Below, piece after piece: positions 11,048 to 21,474 of a stretch of 64,000 bases of DNA (its first letter is position 1; every line of letters starts with the position of its first letter). The DNA comes from Siphonodentalium dalli (Eukaryota; Mollusca; Scaphopoda; Gadilida; Siphonodentaliidae): assembly GCA_032622095.1 (NCBI GenBank), contig CP136064.1, positions 111,960,004 to 112,024,003 of the forward strand, written 5' to 3'. A program made the translations under genes and the position numbers. A model generated the notes under the pieces. The model did not search any database. It was not told where the DNA came from and saw only the letters and a list, made by a program, of their open reading frames with translations.

Positions 11048-12137
11048 GATCAATGATGATGAGGATTCAACTGTAAATATAAATAACTCAATCGTTAAAA
11101 TACTACGAGACATTTCTCTGATAAAAACTGAAAACGAATCATTTCACAAAGACTTTAATGAACGGATTCCAAATATTGACACATCAGTGAAGCATTTAGA
11201 AGCACGGCTGGACAAAATTGAAGAAAAACTCGGTATAATTAAAGACGTTGAGCAGCTAAAAACGAATTTCTCTCTTATGGACAAGAAAATAAAAAGTTTG
11301 GATGAAAAATTGAATCAAGAAATAATGACAGTGGAACGTATACAAGATGACAAATATTCGGGCGCGAAGCAACTTAAAAGTGAGATATCAGACGTTAAAC
11401 GTGATATGTGTGGTGTAGTGCAAGGTCTCGACGAGTTTGACAAGAAGCAAAAGAGTTTCGAAGGACAACTAGCAACATTTAGAGACATTGTTAACAAAAA
11501 ACACATTCAGCCAACAAATTCGAGTGATAAAATGATAAATGAAACGATCAAACACAATGTAAATGCTATGAAGGATGAATTCCGCAACTTTACAACACAA
11601 GTGACAAACAATCTTCAACAATTCGTAGAGTGTGTGGGTCAATCCATGGCAGATGTATCCAATACACAGCGAAATATCGCAGAAACATTAAATGAAATGA
11701 TGAAATGCGCTACAGATGATTGTTATCCGGACGAGAGCGATGCTAATTCTGACAGAAGTTCGCATTCCAGACATTCCAGTAAACCAAATGACGTGAGCTA
11801 TCATTCAGAAGTCCCGTTACACGAAGACAAGCACACCCGTCAGACACCTACTCGATCAGCAGTTGATTCACAGGACGACTATTTCTTCCATTATAAGCAT
11901 GACAGGCCGATTAAAACTTCGCAAGTGTACCTTGGAGGATTTGCTGACTCAGTTACCATCCATGACATTAAGAAGCACCTTATTTATAAAGAAGCTCGAT
12001 TTACGGTTTTGCGAATGCTGAGGGGCAACTGTGCTCGCATAAACATATGTGATGATGATCTCGACTATGTTCTCGGGCACCAATTCTGGCCAAGGGGTGC
12101 CACCTGCAGGATGTGGGTTCATAAATCCTACGAGTAA
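11046..12137 (+). CDS. LINE ORF1 protein, coiled coil plus RRM-like C-terminus
   Basis: A 363-residue product from the ATG at 11046. Residues about 10-200 are rich in K, E and heptad-spaced hydrophobics (KHLEARLDKIEEKLG, IKSLDEKLNQE), a likely trimer/dimer coiled coil. A polar Ser/Asp/His linker follows, then residues 294-363 start VYLGGFADSVTIHDIKKHL, an RRM-like fold plausible for RNA binding. ORF1 proteins coat LINE RNA in the RNP; that role is inferred from position. The open frame continues upstream into target DNA (ATG at 11004; no stop back to 10977), so the first codon at 11046 is two bases target and one base LINE. No in-frame ATG follows for about 75 codons. The stop at 12135-12137 is followed at once by the ORF2 frame. 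Confidence 0.8.
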   Translation: MINDDEDSTVNINNSIVKILRDISLIKTENESFHKDFNERIPNIDTSVKHLEARLDKIEEKLGIIKDVEQLKTNFSLMDKKIKSLDEKLNQEIMTVERIQDDKYSGAKQLKSEISDVKRDMCGVVQGLDEFDKKQKSFEGQLATFRDIVNKKHIQPTNSSDKMINETIKHNVNAMKDEFRNFTTQVTNNLQQFVECVGQSMADVSNTQRNIAETLNEMMKCATDDCYPDESDANSDRSSHSRHSSKPNDVSYHSEVPLHEDKHTRQTPTRSAVDSQDDYFFHYKHDRPIKTSQVYLGGFADSVTIHDIKKHLIYKEARFTVLRMLRGNCARINICDDDLDYVLGHQFWPRGATCRMWVHKSYE

Positions 12138-12182
12138 AGCATATTATTGTTTATTTGTGTGAAACATGTTATCTGCCTCAGT

Positions 12183-15100
12183 ATGTGTAAAAATTTTGCA
12201 CTGTTAGCATTCACCGCATTTTTGTGCTTTAGCGGTAAACGAAATCAGGACGTTTACTTGTCACCAATCAATTGTAACTGTAAAATGGAAACCGCTAATC
12301 TTAATATGATTACATGGAATGCTACAGGCGTCATGTCGTCCGGTTATTACTTGAGTCAGTTGCTCAAAAGTGGTATACATGACATAATAGGTCTAAGTGA
12401 ACACTGGCTTTATCAATGTGATACAAATTTTCTTGGTTCGCTCGACAAGTATTATGAATACCATGCAGTTTGTGATTCCCGCCAAAGGATCCCCAATAAA
12501 AGAGGGAGACCGAGTGGCGGGGTTGCACTGTTATGGCACACCAGAATTTCTGAACGAATAAGCCCTCTTGCAATTGACGACGATAGAATAATAGGAATAC
12601 AAATAAGAATAACAGATGAATGTTTTTTGTACCTATTGCAGATTTACCTGCCTTCTACAAATTACTCGGTCGAATTTTACGACGAATACACGAAGACTCT
12701 TGGCGACGTTTGTGATATGTACAAAGCATACGGCAATGTAATAGTAATGGGGGACTTTAATGGCCAATTTGAGAAATCCGATGACCGAAACATGGCATTC
12801 AGAAAACTTGTCAAGCGAATCGAAATGTTGTCTGTGAACCATACTTTTTGTCATGATTGTCCGCGTACGACATGCGTCCCTTTTGGTGATGGCCTACACG
12901 AAGGAACGATAGTTGATCACATTATGATCCCACACACTCTTATTCCTTTCATTCGAGAGGTGCGCGTTTTAGATGATGATGCCATCAATGTGTCCAATCA
13001 CAGACCAGTTACTCTGAGCATAAGCATTGAATTACGAGATCGACATGTAGTTAAATCAGACATTGACGGACACAGCATTGTAGATTGGAAAAAGGCCAAA
13101 TATCACCCTGAAATTCTTGAACATTACAACCGAATTCTTGATTCAGAATTGAACTCATTTGACCAATTAGATCAACAGGAAACCGATCCATGTATATTAT
13201 ACGATTCAATAGTAAGTGCAATATCAAATGCATCTAAAACAACCCTGCCAAAAAAGAAATTCAAAAAATACCTGAAACCATTCTGGAACGAAAATTTGAA
13301 AATTATGCATGCAAATATGCGGACTCTTCGGCAATCTTGGGTGAATGAAGGCAGGCCTCGCGCAGATACTCACTTGGAAAGTTATATAAATTATAAACAT
13401 GCGAAATGTGACTTCCGTAGAGAATATAGAAAAGCCTCTAGTAAATACCTGGCCGAACAAAACGATGAAATCGATAAACGTGCTCAAATTGATCAGAACT
13501 ATTTATTCCGCATTTTACATACGAAACGTCAGAAAAATCACATCGATAAGAATGCATATTTTTCATATGAGGGACAGACTCTTCGCCATGATCACGAAAT
13601 TTCAGAAGGATGGGCATCTTACTTTGAAAAATTATATTCGCCGCTATATAGACCCGAGTTTGACACACAGCACTTTAACTATGTCAATGAATTTGTTACG
13701 CGAAAAACCACGAGCGATCAGCATGATGATAATTGTAATGACATACTCTTTTGTGTAACTCCACTTGAATTACTTTCTGCTTATCGTAGCCTGAGTGTTG
13801 GAAAAGCAACCGGTTGGGATGCCATATCGAATGAACACCTGATATATGGAAGCCAGAAGTTAACTCAAACGGTATCTAATCTTATGACAGTCATGATTCA
13901 AACACAAATTATCCCTTCACAGATTAAACGTGGTGTAATCATAACACTATACAAAGGCGGTTCAAAATCCAGAACTGACTTTGATAGTTACAGAGCTATA
14001 ACGCTGATGCCCACTTTATACAAGTTACTCGAAAAGATTTTACAAGCTAGAATAGAATTATACGCCCCAAAATTAATTAATGTACATCCGCTTCAGCACG
14101 GTTTCCAAAAGGGCATAAGCGCAACAATGACGTCATATGTAATGAAAGAATGTATCGCATATGTATCCGATAGTAAACAAAAGCTGTATAGCCTATTTTT
14201 AGACGTCTGGAAAGCGTTCGATACCGTCTGGGTTAACGGATTGTTATACAAATTGCACACATGTGGATTCAGAGGAAACTTATTTCGATTGATGCGCGAG
14301 CTTCTGATCAATGTAACCTGTTCTATTCGTCATAACAACGTTTTTTCCAGGTGGTTTGATGTACGACAGGGAGCCAGGCAGGGAGGAATCCTCTCCCCTT
14401 TGTACTATATGATCTACGTTGACGAATTGATACATATCCTTGCAAACTCGCCGTTTGGCTTAAACATGCTCGGTGTAAATTGTACGTCCCCGACACATGC
14501 AGACGATATGGTTCTGCTGTCTCTCAGCAAATCTGGTTTATCAGCACTATGTGATATTTGTTACGATTACAGTAACAAATGGCGGTATCGATATAACCCA
14601 AATAAATGCGCTGTAGTGGTATTTAATGAAACCAAATCCGAATTTTCGCGTCAGGATCGACTTTGGAACCTTGGTACATCAGATGTCAAAGAAACCACTA
14701 ACATAACTCATTTGGGCATTTATATTGATAAGTATGACTTTAATGGAATATTCACTGAGCATATATGCGATAAGACTCGTAGCACGTTTATGATGCTCAA
14801 CAACGCCGGCCTGTACCCGGGTGGTATGACCCCAACAAGTTGCTCGTTGATATATTCGTCGGTGGTCATACCTAAAGGGCTGTACGGGTCTGAACTTATC
14901 TGGAATTTGAACCAAAAACACGTTGATCGCCTGGAACGAACACACAGATTTTGTTTAAAATATTACCAGGGCCTTCACCGTCGTACAAAAACGGTTATTG
15001 CGCAAGGATTAGTCGGAACCTCGTCTATGGTGTCACTTATCGAAAAACGTAAAATGTCATTCTTCGGTTCTTTGTGCAACTTAAAATCTTCTAAAACTGT

Positions 15101-15776
15101 GAAACAAGTATTTCTCACGCGCTTATACCAGTACTTCGTTGGCACTACATGTTCATCATCAAGTTACATGTCTGACATCATTGACACTCTTAACAAATAT
15201 GACATGACCGAAGCTCTTGAGAACTACATCGAAAATTCAATATTCCCTAAGAAATCCACATGGAAATGTGCCATAAACGAATCATGGTCAAAAGTTAATA
15301 GAGAATATTGGGACATGAGCGTAAATGAGGATAATCGACTTGCCAGGTTCTCTGCCGTCCATCCAACGTTATGCATGTCCCGGCTATGGGAAAATTGTCG
15401 CATATACCCAGCCCATAAAAAATCATATCTACTTATTGCACGCCTTATTTGTATCCTGGAAACAAATGAAGAAACCTGCGTATTATGTAACAACAAACAT
15501 AAAGATCTTGTAAAACATGCCTTAATCGAATGTTCTTCCATTTGCGACGATCGAAATACCTTTGAATTCGAGCTACTAAACTTGTTTCATGTAGACATTT
15601 ATATGCAGTATGACAAACTGGATGTAGAATCCAAAACGCGCGTTCTACTAACATGTCTACATGAAAACATATACTGTGATCCCGAATTAGAAAATGAACT
15701 AATAGACTTTTTCGTGAACAAAGCCGCATTTCTCTGGAGAGTATATGTTGATCGACTGACGCCAAGTCCTGACTAG
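12183..15776 (+). CDS. LINE ORF2: APE endonuclease and reverse transcriptase
   Basis: An uninterrupted frame of 1197 residues from the first ATG. The frame is open from 12147, and the ATG at 12285, just before the endonuclease, is an equally good start. APE domain, residues about 40-280: TWNAT (N46), SEHWL (E73), MGDFNGQF (D191, N193), VDH (D245), and a final SNH (N272-H273) where most APE endonucleases have SDH. Reverse transcriptase, about 523-790: GKATGWD, FLDVWKAFDTV, RQGARQGGILSP and THADDMVLLS, with the catalytic ADD at 773-775 (usual form YADD, here H). C-terminus: C-x2-C-x9-H-x4-C at about 1099-1117. Together these nick the target, prime on it and copy the LINE RNA. The gap to ORF1 is 45 nt, so reinitiation or a similar mechanism is implied. 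All catalytic residues except the SNH change are present. Confidence 0.93.
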   Translation: MCKNFALLAFTAFLCFSGKRNQDVYLSPINCNCKMETANLNMITWNATGVMSSGYYLSQLLKSGIHDIIGLSEHWLYQCDTNFLGSLDKYYEYHAVCDSRQRIPNKRGRPSGGVALLWHTRISERISPLAIDDDRIIGIQIRITDECFLYLLQIYLPSTNYSVEFYDEYTKTLGDVCDMYKAYGNVIVMGDFNGQFEKSDDRNMAFRKLVKRIEMLSVNHTFCHDCPRTTCVPFGDGLHEGTIVDHIMIPHTLIPFIREVRVLDDDAINVSNHRPVTLSISIELRDRHVVKSDIDGHSIVDWKKAKYHPEILEHYNRILDSELNSFDQLDQQETDPCILYDSIVSAISNASKTTLPKKKFKKYLKPFWNENLKIMHANMRTLRQSWVNEGRPRADTHLESYINYKHAKCDFRREYRKASSKYLAEQNDEIDKRAQIDQNYLFRILHTKRQKNHIDKNAYFSYEGQTLRHDHEISEGWASYFEKLYSPLYRPEFDTQHFNYVNEFVTRKTTSDQHDDNCNDILFCVTPLELLSAYRSLSVGKATGWDAISNEHLIYGSQKLTQTVSNLMTVMIQTQIIPSQIKRGVIITLYKGGSKSRTDFDSYRAITLMPTLYKLLEKILQARIELYAPKLINVHPLQHGFQKGISATMTSYVMKECIAYVSDSKQKLYSLFLDVWKAFDTVWVNGLLYKLHTCGFRGNLFRLMRELLINVTCSIRHNNVFSRWFDVRQGARQGGILSPLYYMIYVDELIHILANSPFGLNMLGVNCTSPTHADDMVLLSLSKSGLSALCDICYDYSNKWRYRYNPNKCAVVVFNETKSEFSRQDRLWNLGTSDVKETTNITHLGIYIDKYDFNGIFTEHICDKTRSTFMMLNNAGLYPGGMTPTSCSLIYSSVVIPKGLYGSELIWNLNQKHVDRLERTHRFCLKYYQGLHRRTKTVIAQGLVGTSSMVSLIEKRKMSFFGSLCNLKSSKTVKQVFLTRLYQYFVGTTCSSSSYMSDIIDTLNKYDMTEALENYIENSIFPKKSTWKCAINESWSKVNREYWDMSVNEDNRLARFSAVHPTLCMSRLWENCRIYPAHKKSYLLIARLICILETNEETCVLCNNKHKDLVKHALIECSSICDDRNTFEFELLNLFHVDIYMQYDKLDVESKTRVLLTCLHENIYCDPELENELIDFFVNKAAFLWRVYVDRLTPSPD

Positions 15777-16346
15777 ATCTCACAAACCCTCATGTAAACT
15801 CTATCATAACATGCAGTTATAAGCGCGTTTGTAATTGTTCATATCATATGTATCTGTGTATTGTTACATTTGTCTGTATGTATATCTGCCGTTTGTTTGT
15901 TTGTCTCGTGTGTCTGCTTGTCTGACTGTCGTCTGTATGTCTGTAAGTGCGATATGGCTGTATATATATATACATGAGTGGTGCTGGGGAAATGGTCGGC
16001 TCCGAGTCGGTAAGACTGCACAAAGGCATTGGCGTTTGTGGGTCTTCCAGAGAGAGAGATCCCTGATTTGGGTCCAACTTCGGCTTGGTCGTCTCGGAGT
16101 ATGCCATTTCTCTGTCTGTAAGTACGATATGGCTGTAGAATGGAATATATACTTTATGTAGTGCATGAGTGTGTGTATATATGCATGTGTAGTTGGTTCA
16201 TCATACATATTGAGACATGTGTTGTAGATGTTTGTAATCTTAAATTTATTATACACTGTGCTATGTACCAAATTGTGTTAATTGTTCTCATAATATAAAC
16301 ATTTATATATGAATCTCCATATATGGAGGATAATAAAGATATATAT
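15777..16346 (+). other. LINE 3'UTR and tail
   Basis: It has tgtctg-rich runs (15870-15960), a 20-bp TA stretch, and ends ggataataaagatatatat, joining the AT-rich start of the repeat at 16347. Two stretches share ctgtaagt.cgatatggctgta (about 15938 and 16115), a small internal duplication. No other gene; the open frames on both strands are shadows. Confidence 0.7.
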
Positions 16347-16733
16347 ATATGTATACAAATGTATACATTTTTGCAAAGGTAAAATGTTGTGCCACCTGTT
16401 TATGGCAAAAATGGACCCATCGTCCCAGATGGCCGCCAAAATGGCGGCCTAAACTAGAACATTTGAAGTTTTTGCCTAATATCTTAAAGATCAATTCCTG
16501 TTGGTTGATAATGGTTCAGACTGGCGACATTGATTAGTCATATTCATGTTAATTCATCATTGGAGCAATGAAAGATACCATAAATGGGGTCCCAGACTCA
16601 TCTACACCCTCAAAAATTAGATTTTACAGAACGCGGTATAAAATTCCACAAAACTCTCCATTGTGATTACAGTCATATATCAACAAGAAATGGACAGAAC
16701 TGTACAATGTAAGTTGGGCATACCAATATCTAT
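16347..16733. repeat. 3' copy of the 387-bp direct repeat
   Basis: Identical to 10661-11047 as read. The right side continues aaatactccaattcaatg, the presumed pre-insertion continuation of the older element. Confidence 0.9.
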
Positions 16734-19186
16734 AAATACTCCAATTCAATGAAACCCAAATTGGCGCTTTGTCTTAAAATGGCTGCCAAAATGGCGGTCA
16801 AGATATGGAAAATGGCGGATATTGATCACAGTGTCATTCAATCCATTATAAGTAGTGGTTGATGAATAAAATTGACTAAATAAATAAGAATGTATACCTC
16901 TTTATGATGCCATTATGCTAGCTCTATGTAAAAACCTAAAAATCAGTACCAAAAATGGCTGCCAAAATGGCCACCCGATGTGAAAAATACTATTTTCTAT
17001 CACTTCTGTTTATCACTTGTTGCTCTCTGAACTGGGAAACAATGAGTATATTCTTTCAATGATCGTGTCAACTGATCATTACAGCAATGACATTTCTAAT
17101 AGATTAGATCATAGTTTACTCTGGTCCTTCACTAATAAGTTATAACGAATGTGGTATGAAATTTAACCAAAATCGACTTTGGGGTTCTGGTTACATTTGA
17201 TATTTAGGGATGAACAGATCTTGTCTACAAAATAATTGATCAAATAGACCAAATAGACAAAAAGAAACAATAAATTTTATCTAATATGGTTCCAAAACGA
17301 AAATGGTAGACTCTGCCCAGCTTATGACATAATGGAAGTTGTGAGTGGTGGATGCAGTTGATAGTTGGCTCATATACATGTATGTGGCTCATATACATCA
17401 AAACTATTTATTTTCAATCTTTTGGTGGCTTCCCGCGGGTTGACAAAATCTCGACTCATCAGTGCTATAATGTCGTATATCCATTTTGGCGGGAAATGAG
17501 TATTTGATACCATTCGAATCGTGAGAAAAAATCCAATCCGATGGGCCAAACTGTCCTTGCATTGGATGACAAATATTCGCACAAACCAGTGAAGCAAATG
17601 TCGTATCTCCAGCGATCTTTACAATTATTCGTGCTATGAGGTCGTATGTCCAACAGCAGCCAATCGGACGCTTCAGGTTGTCCACGTGACTTCTGTTTTG
17701 TGTTTGTGAATTCTAAAATGTGTGCTATATGGCAGTATCTCCATGTTAGTGACGTGATCATTTGGTGATTTAAATTTTGTGATTGTTCCACACATTTCTG
17801 TATGATGATGCACATGGGTGAATTTTCATAGTGTAGAATAGGCACGTTTTAGTTCATAGACACATGCGATTGCCACCATATTTAGCTTAATCTGCATTTA
17901 TTAGCACAACTTCATTATAGCACGGAAACGAATCGTCGCTGGCATGTCATATCTCCAAACAAGCTATTGCTTTTTAAAAGAAAACGAGGGAATAAACAGA
18001 AAACAATATGTGGTTCAATGAACAGCTAATGTCAGTTTTCATTGGGATAAATACAACAATACGTCATGCTTTGTCAACATTAGGAGAAATGCGGTCTAAA
18101 AACTTCAAACTTCATTTTCTCGGAAAGTTGAAAATGTGGGTTACATTATAGCACTGATGCGACGAAATATTAACTATTCGGGCTCGGCCATCATTTTCAA
18201 GTTTCAAGCTGGAACTAAATGTAGCCCATGGATTCCCCATTCGACATGTAAGAAAAGTAGTTTTACTCTGATCTCTTCCCAGATATCAACTCTCCGGTAA
18301 ATGGTGATCTCTTATGTTCTAGAAAATACGTGTGCCAAATACATATATGTATGAAGAAACTATCCCCATACATTGTTTACACATCGACTCCGTAAGTATG
18401 TGGAGGTTTTCTTGGACAAGCTGGATTTTCAAACCTCGAAACCGTCCGTACAAACAATAAAAGTTAATAGGAAATGACGTTGGATGTAGGTCTAGAGTAC
18501 GTCGTCCGCATGAAATAGTTTTCGTGTCATTAATTTGCACATATTTCGTGCTCTGATGAGCATGGGTGAACGCCTTATGTGGCAGTTTGATTGTCTAACA
18601 TCCGGAAAATAACATGTTCATTGTTCACATTTCTTAGACAAACATGTTGTTAATCACCATGTTCATGTGGCATTTCTATCCAATGACAACCTTGAAATGC
18701 CAGTTAATCAAGCTAAATGGTTGATACCTTTACGCATACGAGTCAGATCCAGCCGTGACGCACATTGTGTCTACATATCATTGATGAAATTCACTAAATG
18801 TGTAGAAGATATAGGTGCGTCTATATATGTACTAGAATGTTTCTATCCACATGTATATACCCACAATCGCATGCCACGGAATTGTCACATAACGTGTGAA
18901 GGGTATACAATGTACGTGCGAATTTTCATTTTTCCTCTTGATATTGAAGAAAATAATTTTTCTTTGAAACTCCCCAGCTCCGATAACCAACTTGCCCACC
19001 AATTAAATAAACCCCAGATTATTCGCTTTTCCCTCCTGTCCTTTTCACTTTCGCCAGCACTGGAAAACCTATTATAGCCTGATGCTTCCGGACTACCACC
19101 GATGCCCATATATTTGATGTTCCGAATAGTCGTTATAAGTAGAAATGTTGACACTGTGTTTTCAAATAATCCAGATTTTCGAGTTT
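16734..19186. mobile_element. Interior of the older inverted-repeat element
   Basis: Contains several ccaaaatggc(t/g)gcc blocks (16780-16975) like those in the inverted repeats, then a field of degenerate motifs (see 17461-17960). Open frames, including 18667-19077 on plus, lack domains. No transposase recognised, so the element is non-autonomous or decayed. Confidence 0.45.
17461..17960. repeat. Degenerate motif array: gtgctat plus cgtatctcca
   Basis: The pair 'gtgctat(a/g)..' followed within 5-10 bp by '(c)gtat.tcca' recurs at 17462, 17631 and 17722. Partial copies lie at 17600 and 17942, and inverted ttatagcac at about 17915 and 18148. Spacing is irregular (90-190 bp). It may be subterminal binding-site-like repeats of the host element; function unknown. 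Confidence 0.4.
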
Positions 19187-19510
19187 AGGCCACCATTTTG
19201 GCAGCCATCTGGGGCGAGGGGTTCCATTTTTTCTATAGATATGTGGCATAATACTTTACCTTCGCAAAAATATATACATTTGTATTAATATGGCAACATT
19301 TGTTCTCATTATGTCGAATTTATCTCAGTCAGAATCTCTTTTGACTAAAGGCGGCCATGTTGGACGCCATCTTGGATCCTGGATTTTGCCCAAAGCGGAT
19401 TTTAGCGGATTTTGGATATGTTGTAGCAGAGATTCTCCCGCGTTGAATGACACCGAGATCGCTTGTATACCAATTTCTTCTGGGTTGACCCTTTGTTTTG
19501 CGTACCACGA
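19187..19510 (-). repeat. Right terminal inverted repeat of the older element
   Basis: Reverse complement matches 10452-10756 throughout (see there), at an estimated 80 percent or more identity by eye. Divergence between the two arms, against zero between the LINE's 387-bp repeats, shows that the LINE arrived much later. Confidence 0.7.
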
Positions 19511-20440
19511 CCACACTAGCATAGGAGTCCTGGAGGTACACGCATTAGGGCGGCCGTTTCACGTGAGGCATCGATCTGCGGATGCGGTTTAGCTCATTAG
19601 TAGAGGCTCTTATCTTCCCCCGTATGCATGTTGTGACGAAATATAGCGACTACGCTAGTGATGATGCCTGATATTTCAGTTGTTGGAAAAAGAATGTTAG
19701 ACACATGGGGGCCGCGACTGGGCCCAATTATGACGTCATCAAGATGGCCTCTGTCCAAATTTAAATAGTAGACACATGGTAAGTTTTACCCAATTCTAGC
19801 AGAAAGTTTCAGATGTACCATTGAATATCTCTATATAATGGTGATTATAGTGTATCAAGCATTCTTTCAATCGAAAAATGTCCACTATTCGACAAAGACC
19901 GGAAGTTGGAAATTTATGATTTTTTGCACATGCACCGCTAATCATTCTCCTCCGTTCGAAACTGGTGACAAAAAGAAACTTGTTTTCTTCTTTATTGTAA
20001 TATATAACCATTTGGGCAACAAATTGTAATGTATTTTGCATCTCATCCTGACCCATTTTCTAAAAAATGAGAATTTAGAAAATGGTGTATAAAATTTCAC
20101 CAAAAATGCTTCTGGGATTCTAAGCAAATTTTGAATGGTACTGAGCAATATTTAACAGAAGAAGTTAAAAATACAATTAATTTATGGCGATTACCATCCT
20201 ATTACAACAATTATATGCAATTATATGAAGGATGGTGGAAAAATGGCCGTCAAATAAGAGTGAAAATTCAAAAATGCCCATTTTTACCGATAATGTTGGG
20301 TTTGTTAGGAAGATGTGGCCGAATTTGAAGCATATAATGGACAAATTGTTGCCCTCTGTTAAATTAAGGACTGCGCATAGCAATGCTTTGAAAATATGCT
20401 GACAATAGTATGAAATGTTATCATGCTTTATAACTGTAAG
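19511..20440. other. No feature seen
   Basis: Contains aagatggc-type words and short A-rich stretches, but no coding or transposon signal I can support. Confidence 0.35.
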
Positions 20441-20469
20441 CTAATCATCAATATCAAGACGGTTCATCC

Positions 20470-21469
20470 TTATCAATTTCCTCATACTGTATGCGGGTTA
20501 TTGAAGTATTGGCAGTCAGAAGCATTACTATCACACGAACATGATTCAGTACAGGGTAGGTTATTGCATTTGTACTTGCATCTCTTTGTCTCACATCTGC
20601 TTTTAGAGCAGTTGCATTGGATAAGCTGCATGGTTGCATTCGGTGCAGGTGGGATATATGTTTTTTTGGCTCGAATATATCATCATTCTTCACCCATCCA
20701 AATTCTTCTGCGTCAGGGAATCTCTGTCGCGCGGTTGCTGCATTGCACCAAATCAACGCATGCAGGTGTGCCCTCGTGATACCCTTTGGAACAGACGATC
20801 GCGTTGGTGGGAGCTCACCGGACGCAGCCTGTTTCTTGCTGAAAAGATACCACCTAACCCCCGCTACTGAAGTGAATTCCTCCCACAGATGCGTATATGT
20901 TACAAACATATATTTCCAGCGCACAATTAATCTTAGCATACAACCCGTTAACGTCAGATCCGAGTTCTGCGAACGCCTGTTTTATTCCGTAATCAGACTT
21001 GATGAACATAGACCACATAGTGGTTTTCCGTTTCTGGAGAAAGAACCAGTAACATCAGCCCCCGAGATCGCGCGAAACCCAACAATACCTTTGATTTCTA
21101 TAGATGACAGTGGCCTGGAAATAGCTCACAAGTTTACCTCCCTGTATAACTTCCCTTTACCAGTACAAAGGAGAATTGATGCGGGCCTCAAATTTATGTT
21201 TGAAAGGAACAGTACGAATACATCAGTGTCGGGAGAGAATACGCTTATGGTCTGTCGCACCATGTGTTGTGGCATGTGCGGCGTGTAACACCAACTTTGT
21301 ATCGGCTTCTTCTCGGTCGCTCGCGATAGCTGTGACATCAACGATAGTAACTGCTGACAACACTTCATCTCGAAAAGCAACAACAATATTTTGTCCAGTA
21401 CTTGCACAGGTCGATACAAGTTACTTTGTCAAATATACCGACAACGCATCTTTCGTCCGCGTGTCTGAA
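20470..21469 (-). pseudogene. C-terminal part of a CXC-domain multi-copy gene (decayed)
   Basis: Minus strand, in order: SDREEADTKLVLHAAHA (the family's 'HEEADTR' motif, about 21330-21280), FSPDTDVFVLF (about 21215), SGADVTGSFSRNGK (counterpart of the usual 'TGCDT..FxGxGK'), GELPPTRSSV...RAHLHALIW (about 20810), EEFGWVKNDDIFEP (about 20700), and finally a cysteine-rich CXC (Tesmin/TSO1-like) segment, CSKSRCETKRCKYKCNNLPC, near 20560. Frames change several times and stops intervene, so it is not expressed as such. This long intronless gene family is abundant in cnidarian and molluscan genomes (recalled from family members). Its function is unknown to me; the copy number suggests a mobile element. 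The N-terminal part continues at 24549-27700 across the fold-back insertion. Confidence 0.75.
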
Positions 21470-21474
21470 AGTAA

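Larger units (their letters stand above)
11048..16346 (+). mobile_element. Nearly intact two-ORF non-LTR retrotransposon (LINE)
   Basis: A 5.3-kb element lies between two copies of the 387-bp repeat. It carries ORF1 (coiled coil plus RRM-like end), ORF2 (APE endonuclease, reverse transcriptase, CCHC knuckle), a 3'UTR of about 570 bp, and a tail with aataaag followed by an AT run. There are no frameshifts or stops in either ORF, and the flanking repeats are identical, so insertion was recent. It has almost no 5'UTR: the first element base falls on the third base of an in-frame ATG, suggesting 5' truncation or unusual priming. ORF order and domain set fit the Jockey/CR1/I group; I cannot fix the clade without a tree. 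Confidence 0.9.

Noticed and set aside
15844-16271. Overlapping 60-135 codon frames in the LINE 3'UTR
   Set aside because: Produced by tgtctg/tgtatg repeats on both strands; no conserved motif.
10661-16733. 387-bp direct repeats as LTRs of a retrovirus-like element
   Set aside because: The ORFs are LINE type (APE, no protease/RNase H/integrase), there is no primer-binding site or polypurine tract, and the repeat is continuous with older flanking DNA on both sides.
18667-19077. 136-codon open frame on plus
   Set aside because: No domain, lies inside a repeat element and runs into its inverted repeat.
20617-21288. 223-codon open frame on the plus strand
   Set aside because: Lies opposite the CXC-family coding motifs, which are on the minus strand; shadow frame.
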